Shown here piece by piece: positions 5,285 to 8,080 of a stretch of 8,080 nucleotides of DNA. Under the pieces are notes generated by a model that worked only from the letters and a program-made list of their open reading frames with translations, was not told the DNA's origin and ran no database searches. The translations under genes and the position numbers were made by a program. The DNA is from Chromatiaceae bacterium. GTDB taxonomy: Bacteria; Pseudomonadota; Gammaproteobacteria; Chromatiales; Chromatiaceae. Where the stretch lies: assembly GCA_012962365.1 (NCBI GenBank), contig DTXR01000677.1:1-8080 (forward strand), read 5' to 3'. Each line of letters starts with the position of its first letter. Position 1 is the stretch's first letter.

Positions 5285-6442
5285 GTGAACAAAACCGAAT
5301 TGCCGCCATTATTGCACATGATGAAACGGCTCATCGCTGAGCCCTCGGTGAGCAGTGTGAGCGCCGACTGGGACCAGTCCAACGTACGCGTCATCGACCT
5401 GCTGGAAGACTGGCTGCATGAAGTTGGCTTCCACACCGAAAAGCAGGCGGTGCCCAATCACCCGGGGAAATTCAATCTCATTGCCACGGCAGGCCAGGGC
5501 CCGGAGGGCTTGGTGCTGGCTGGCCATACGGACACCGTTCCCTTCGACGACAGCCGATGGCGCAGCGACCCCTTCGAGCTGACCGAGCGCGACAACCGCT
5601 TGTACGGGCTGGGAAGTACCGACATGAAGGGTTTTTTCGCGCTGGTGCTCGAAGCCGTTCGTGACCTGGATACCGCCAAGCTCAAGCAACCGCTGGTGAT
5701 CCTCGCCACGGCCGATGAGGAAAGCTCCATGAGCGGCGCTCGCGCCTTGGTCGAAGCACAGAAAAAACTGGGGCGTCACGCGCTCATCGGCGAGCCCACG
5801 GGGCTCAGGCCCATACGCCTGCACAAGGGCATTGCCATGGAATGCATCCGCATCACCGGCCAGTCCGGGCATTCCAGCAACCCGGCGCTGGGCAACAATG
5901 CCCTGGATGGTATGAGCCTTGTGCTCGATGAAATCCTGCGCTGGCGGCATGAGCTCGGCAGCCATTACAGCAACCCCTTGTTCGAAGTGGCCACACCCAC
6001 GGTAAACCTGGGGCATATTCATGGCGGTGACAATCCCAACCGCATCTGCGCCCAATGTGAGTTGCATATCGATATCCGCCCCCTCCCCGGTATGGATCTG
6101 GAAGCGTTGCGCCGGGAACTGGACTCACGCCTGCAACAGAAGTTGCATTCGACGGGATTGAGACTGGAACGCAGTTCCCTGTTCGGCGGGGTGCCTGCTT
6201 TCGAAACACCTGCGTCCGCAGCCATCGTGCAGGCGGCAGAGACCTTGACCGGTCACAGTGCAGACGCCGTGGCCTTTGGCACCGAAGGCCCCTTTCTGCA
6301 GCAACTCGGCATGGACACCATCATCATGGGGCCAGGCAGCATTGACCAGGCCCACCAGCCGGATGAGTTTATGGCCATGGATCAGATCGAGCCGGGCATC
6401 ACCTTGATCAAACAGCTGATTCATCGTTTCTGCATGACCTGA
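5285..6442 (+). CDS. argE: Acetylornithine deacetylase
   Basis: ArgE is a zinc-dependent M20-family hydrolase that removes acetate from N2-acetylornithine to give ornithine in the linear arginine pathway; it acts in the cytoplasm. The 385-residue product matches E. coli ArgE (383) throughout. Metal and catalytic positions are all present: H81 in AGHTDTVPF (79-87), D113 in GSTDMKGFF (110-118), E145/E146 in TADEES (142-147), E170 in IGEPT (168-172) and H357 in DQAHQPDE (354-361). The dimerisation-domain block GQSGHSS (192-198) and NLGHIHGGD (241-249) are also seen. I chose GTG 5285 because NKTELPPLL aligns with the E. coli start KNKLPPF; ATGs at 5318 and 5321 would cut off this part. The frame is open upstream, but only as antisense of the neighbouring gene. 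No Shine-Dalgarno sequence is visible. argA follows after 12 bp. Confidence 0.95.
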   Translation: MNKTELPPLLHMMKRLIAEPSVSSVSADWDQSNVRVIDLLEDWLHEVGFHTEKQAVPNHPGKFNLIATAGQGPEGLVLAGHTDTVPFDDSRWRSDPFELTERDNRLYGLGSTDMKGFFALVLEAVRDLDTAKLKQPLVILATADEESSMSGARALVEAQKKLGRHALIGEPTGLRPIRLHKGIAMECIRITGQSGHSSNPALGNNALDGMSLVLDEILRWRHELGSHYSNPLFEVATPTVNLGHIHGGDNPNRICAQCELHIDIRPLPGMDLEALRRELDSRLQQKLHSTGLRLERSSLFGGVPAFETPASAAIVQAAETLTGHSADAVAFGTEGPFLQQLGMDTIIMGPGSIDQAHQPDEFMAMDQIEPGITLIKQLIHRFCMT

Positions 6443-6454
6443 TATGATTGCCGG

Positions 6455-7774
6455 ATGAACAAGGACGCCAACAATTTCGTCAGCTGGTTTCGCCAGGCTT
6501 CCCCCTATATTCACGCCCACAGAGGAAGCACCGTGGTGCTGGCCTTTGGTGGTGAGGCCGTCCAAGACAACGATTTCCCCCATCTCATCCATGACATTGC
6601 GCTGCTGCACAGCCTGGGCCTGCGTCTGGTGCTGGTACATGGCACCCGTCCCCAGATCGAGGAACGGCTGGCGTTGCGCGGCGCTGCCATGCAGATCATC
6701 AACGGCATGCGCATCACCGACAAACATGCACTTCTTTGCGTGAAAGAGGCGGCAGGAACTGTGCGTGTGGAAATCGAGGCGCTGCTTTCCACCGGGCTGA
6801 CCAACTCCCCCATGGCCGGCGCGCAGATCTCGGTGGATTCCGGCAACTTCGTTACGGCCAAGCCGCTGGGCATCATCGACGGTGTGGACTACCAGCACAC
6901 GGGCGAGGTGCGCAGGATCAACACCAACGCCATGCATCAGCGCCTGGATGCCGGCGCCATGGTACTGATCTCACCCCTGGGTTACTCGCCGACCGGCGAG
7001 GTATTCAACCTGAATGCCGCCGATGTGGCCGCCGCCATCGCCACGGAAATCAGGGCGGACAAACTGATATTTCTGACGGATCACAAGCTCACGGACAGCC
7101 GCAGAAAGCTTATCGAGAGCATACTGCCCACGGACATCGACACCCTGCTGGCAAGACGCAAATCCCTGGATGAGCAGATGCGGCGTGTGCTAACAAATGC
7201 CGCCTGCGCCTGCCGCAACGGCGTCAGCCGAACACATATCCTGCCACGCAGACAGAATGGCGTCCTGCTCACCGAGCTGTTTACCCGCGATGGCAGTGGC
7301 ACACTGGTGACTGCCGCGCAATGGGAGACGCTGCGCCAAGCCAGCATCGATGATGTCAGCGGTATCCTGGAACTGATTCAGCCCCTCGAGGAAGCGGGCG
7401 TGCTGGTACGCCGCTCCCGTGAATACATCGAGACTGAGATCGGGCAATTCATCGTCATCGAAAGAGACGGGGCGGTCATTGGCTGCGCAGCGCTCTATCC
7501 TTTTCCCGATGACGGCATGGCGGAGCTAGCCTGCCTGGTCATTCACCCGAATTACCGGAAAGGCGGTCGCGGGGATCAACTGCTGGCTCATGTGCAGCAG
7601 CGGGCAAGGGCGCAGGATCTGAACCAGCTGTTCGTTCTCACCACACGCACCGCTCACTGGTTCCGGGAACGAGGCTTTGTCCCTGCCGATATCGCTCAAC
7701 TGCCCGGAAGGCGCAAGGATCTGTACAATTGGCAGCGCAATTCCAAAGTGTTCATCAAACACCTGGAACCCTAA
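6455..7774 (+). CDS. argA: N-acetylglutamate synthase (amino-acid N-acetyltransferase)
   Basis: ArgA makes N-acetylglutamate from glutamate and acetyl-CoA, the committed first step of arginine synthesis, and is normally inhibited by arginine. The 439-residue protein has the classical two-domain form. The amino-acid-kinase-like domain (about 25-280) includes VVLAFGGEAV (27-36), LVLVHGTRPQIEERL (58-72), RITDK (86-90), ISPLGYSPTGEVFNLNAADV (172-191) and LIFLTD (204-209). The C-terminal GNAT domain (about 293-439) includes the acetyl-CoA loop HPNYRKGGRGDQLL (364-377) and LFVLTTRTAHWFRERGF (392-408), closely like E. coli ArgA (443 residues). The start ATG lies 12 bp after the argE stop with no good Shine-Dalgarno sequence, so co-transcription and perhaps coupled translation with argE is likely. 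Its TAA overlaps the next ATG by one base. Confidence 0.96.
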   Translation: MNKDANNFVSWFRQASPYIHAHRGSTVVLAFGGEAVQDNDFPHLIHDIALLHSLGLRLVLVHGTRPQIEERLALRGAAMQIINGMRITDKHALLCVKEAAGTVRVEIEALLSTGLTNSPMAGAQISVDSGNFVTAKPLGIIDGVDYQHTGEVRRINTNAMHQRLDAGAMVLISPLGYSPTGEVFNLNAADVAAAIATEIRADKLIFLTDHKLTDSRRKLIESILPTDIDTLLARRKSLDEQMRRVLTNAACACRNGVSRTHILPRRQNGVLLTELFTRDGSGTLVTAAQWETLRQASIDDVSGILELIQPLEEAGVLVRRSREYIETEIGQFIVIERDGAVIGCAALYPFPDDGMAELACLVIHPNYRKGGRGDQLLAHVQQRARAQDLNQLFVLTTRTAHWFRERGFVPADIAQLPGRRKDLYNWQRNSKVFIKHLEP

Positions 7775-8080
7775 TGCTGAATCTTCCCCTGTGGGCGCAG
7801 ATCGGCGCCAACCTGTTTTCCCTGGCGCTTGCTCTGGTCATGGGCTGGGACCCGAAACTGCTGCTGTTCCTGTTCTGGATGGAGAACGTGATCATCGGCC
7901 TGTGGCAGTTGCCGCGCTTTCTGCTGGCGGATGCCAAAAGCCTCGCAGAAGCCCTGTTCAAGGCAGGATTCTTTACCGTCCATTATGGCTTGTTCACCTT
8001 CATCCACGGCTCCCTGCTGTTTGAGCTATTTCTCAAACAAACGCTGGATATGCAGACGCTGGAGACCCTTGTATTCAGCA
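7774..8080 (+). CDS. DUF6498-like membrane protein, N-terminal part (cut by window edge)
   Basis: The first 102 codons of a membrane protein of unknown function. Likely membrane segments are residues 7-23 (WAQIGANLFSLALALVM), 28-44 (a very hydrophobic stretch containing FWMENVIIGLW) and 65-87 (AGFFTVHYGLFTFIHGSLL...). The polar signature WMEN followed later by FF.VHYG.F..IHG resembles the DUF6498 family, where a conserved W-(A/M)-E-N and HYG...HG occur inside membrane helices. I recognise the pattern but cannot run a profile search. The ATG (7774-7776) shares its A with the argA TAA, a TAATG overlap that suggests translational coupling to argA. No signal peptide beyond the first membrane segment is apparent. 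The C-terminus is outside the window. Confidence 0.75.
   Translation, partial: MLNLPLWAQIGANLFSLALALVMGWDPKLLLFLFWMENVIIGLWQLPRFLLADAKSLAEALFKAGFFTVHYGLFTFIHGSLLFELFLKQTLDMQTLETLVFS

Noticed and set aside
5309..6067. Open frame of 252 codons on the minus strand inside argE.
   Set aside because: Shadow of argE; all conserved residues belong to the plus-strand frame.
6125..6937. Long open frame (270 codons) on the minus strand across the argE/argA junction.
   Set aside because: It covers the ends of two clear arginine genes on the opposite strand and has no recognisable motif.

Overview
The window looks like an ordinary chromosomal segment from a gammaproteobacterium of moderate to slightly high GC, with tight gene packing. 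ArgE, ArgA, IlvD and TrmN6 all resemble the gammaproteobacterial versions. ArgA is the classical long form with an amino-acid-kinase domain fused to a GNAT domain. A DsrC/TusE-family protein hints, but does not prove, that the host handles inorganic sulfur, as purple or colourless sulfur gammaproteobacteria do. I see no rRNA, tRNA, CRISPR array, transposase or prophage gene.

Layout. Bases 1-274 (minus) hold the first 91 codons of ilvD, with the gene running off the left edge. A 118-bp divergent region carries a perfect TATAAT on the minus strand and an inverted repeat. It is followed on the plus strand by a class I SAM methyltransferase (393-1109) and a TetR-family regulator (1175-1765). A 156-bp convergent gap leads to trmN (minus, 1922-2647, TTG start). 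Only 49 bp from trmN's start, and divergent from it, lies a GT-B glycosyltransferase (2697-3968). A 218-bp AT-rich gap then precedes a small DsrC-like protein (4187-4513), which has the best ribosome-binding site in the window.

Bases 4568-5275 (minus) encode a protein with an N-terminal 'transcriptional regulator-like' module and a DUF2285-like C-terminus, an architecture usually met on integrative elements. Its start codon is 9 bp from the GTG start of argE (5285-6442), which reads the other way. argE is followed 12 bp later by argA (6455-7774). The argA stop overlaps the start of a DUF6498-like membrane protein (7774 to the right edge), so these three appear to form one operon.

How the genes relate. 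argA and argE are the first and fifth steps of linear arginine biosynthesis (N-acetylation of glutamate, deacetylation of N-acetylornithine), and ilvD is in branched-chain amino acid synthesis. trmN modifies tRNA1(Val). The methyltransferase/TetR pair, the glycosyltransferase, the DsrC-like protein and the DUF2285-like protein look like separate transcription units; nothing in the sequence ties them into one pathway.

I did not find a convincing new multi-gene system. The items most worth a second look are the DsrC-like protein, which keeps the inner cysteine of the family but has alanine at the catalytic terminal cysteine plus an 8-residue tail extension; the solitary mobile-element-type protein with a C8 tract placed back to back with argE; and the uncharacterised membrane protein coupled to argA.
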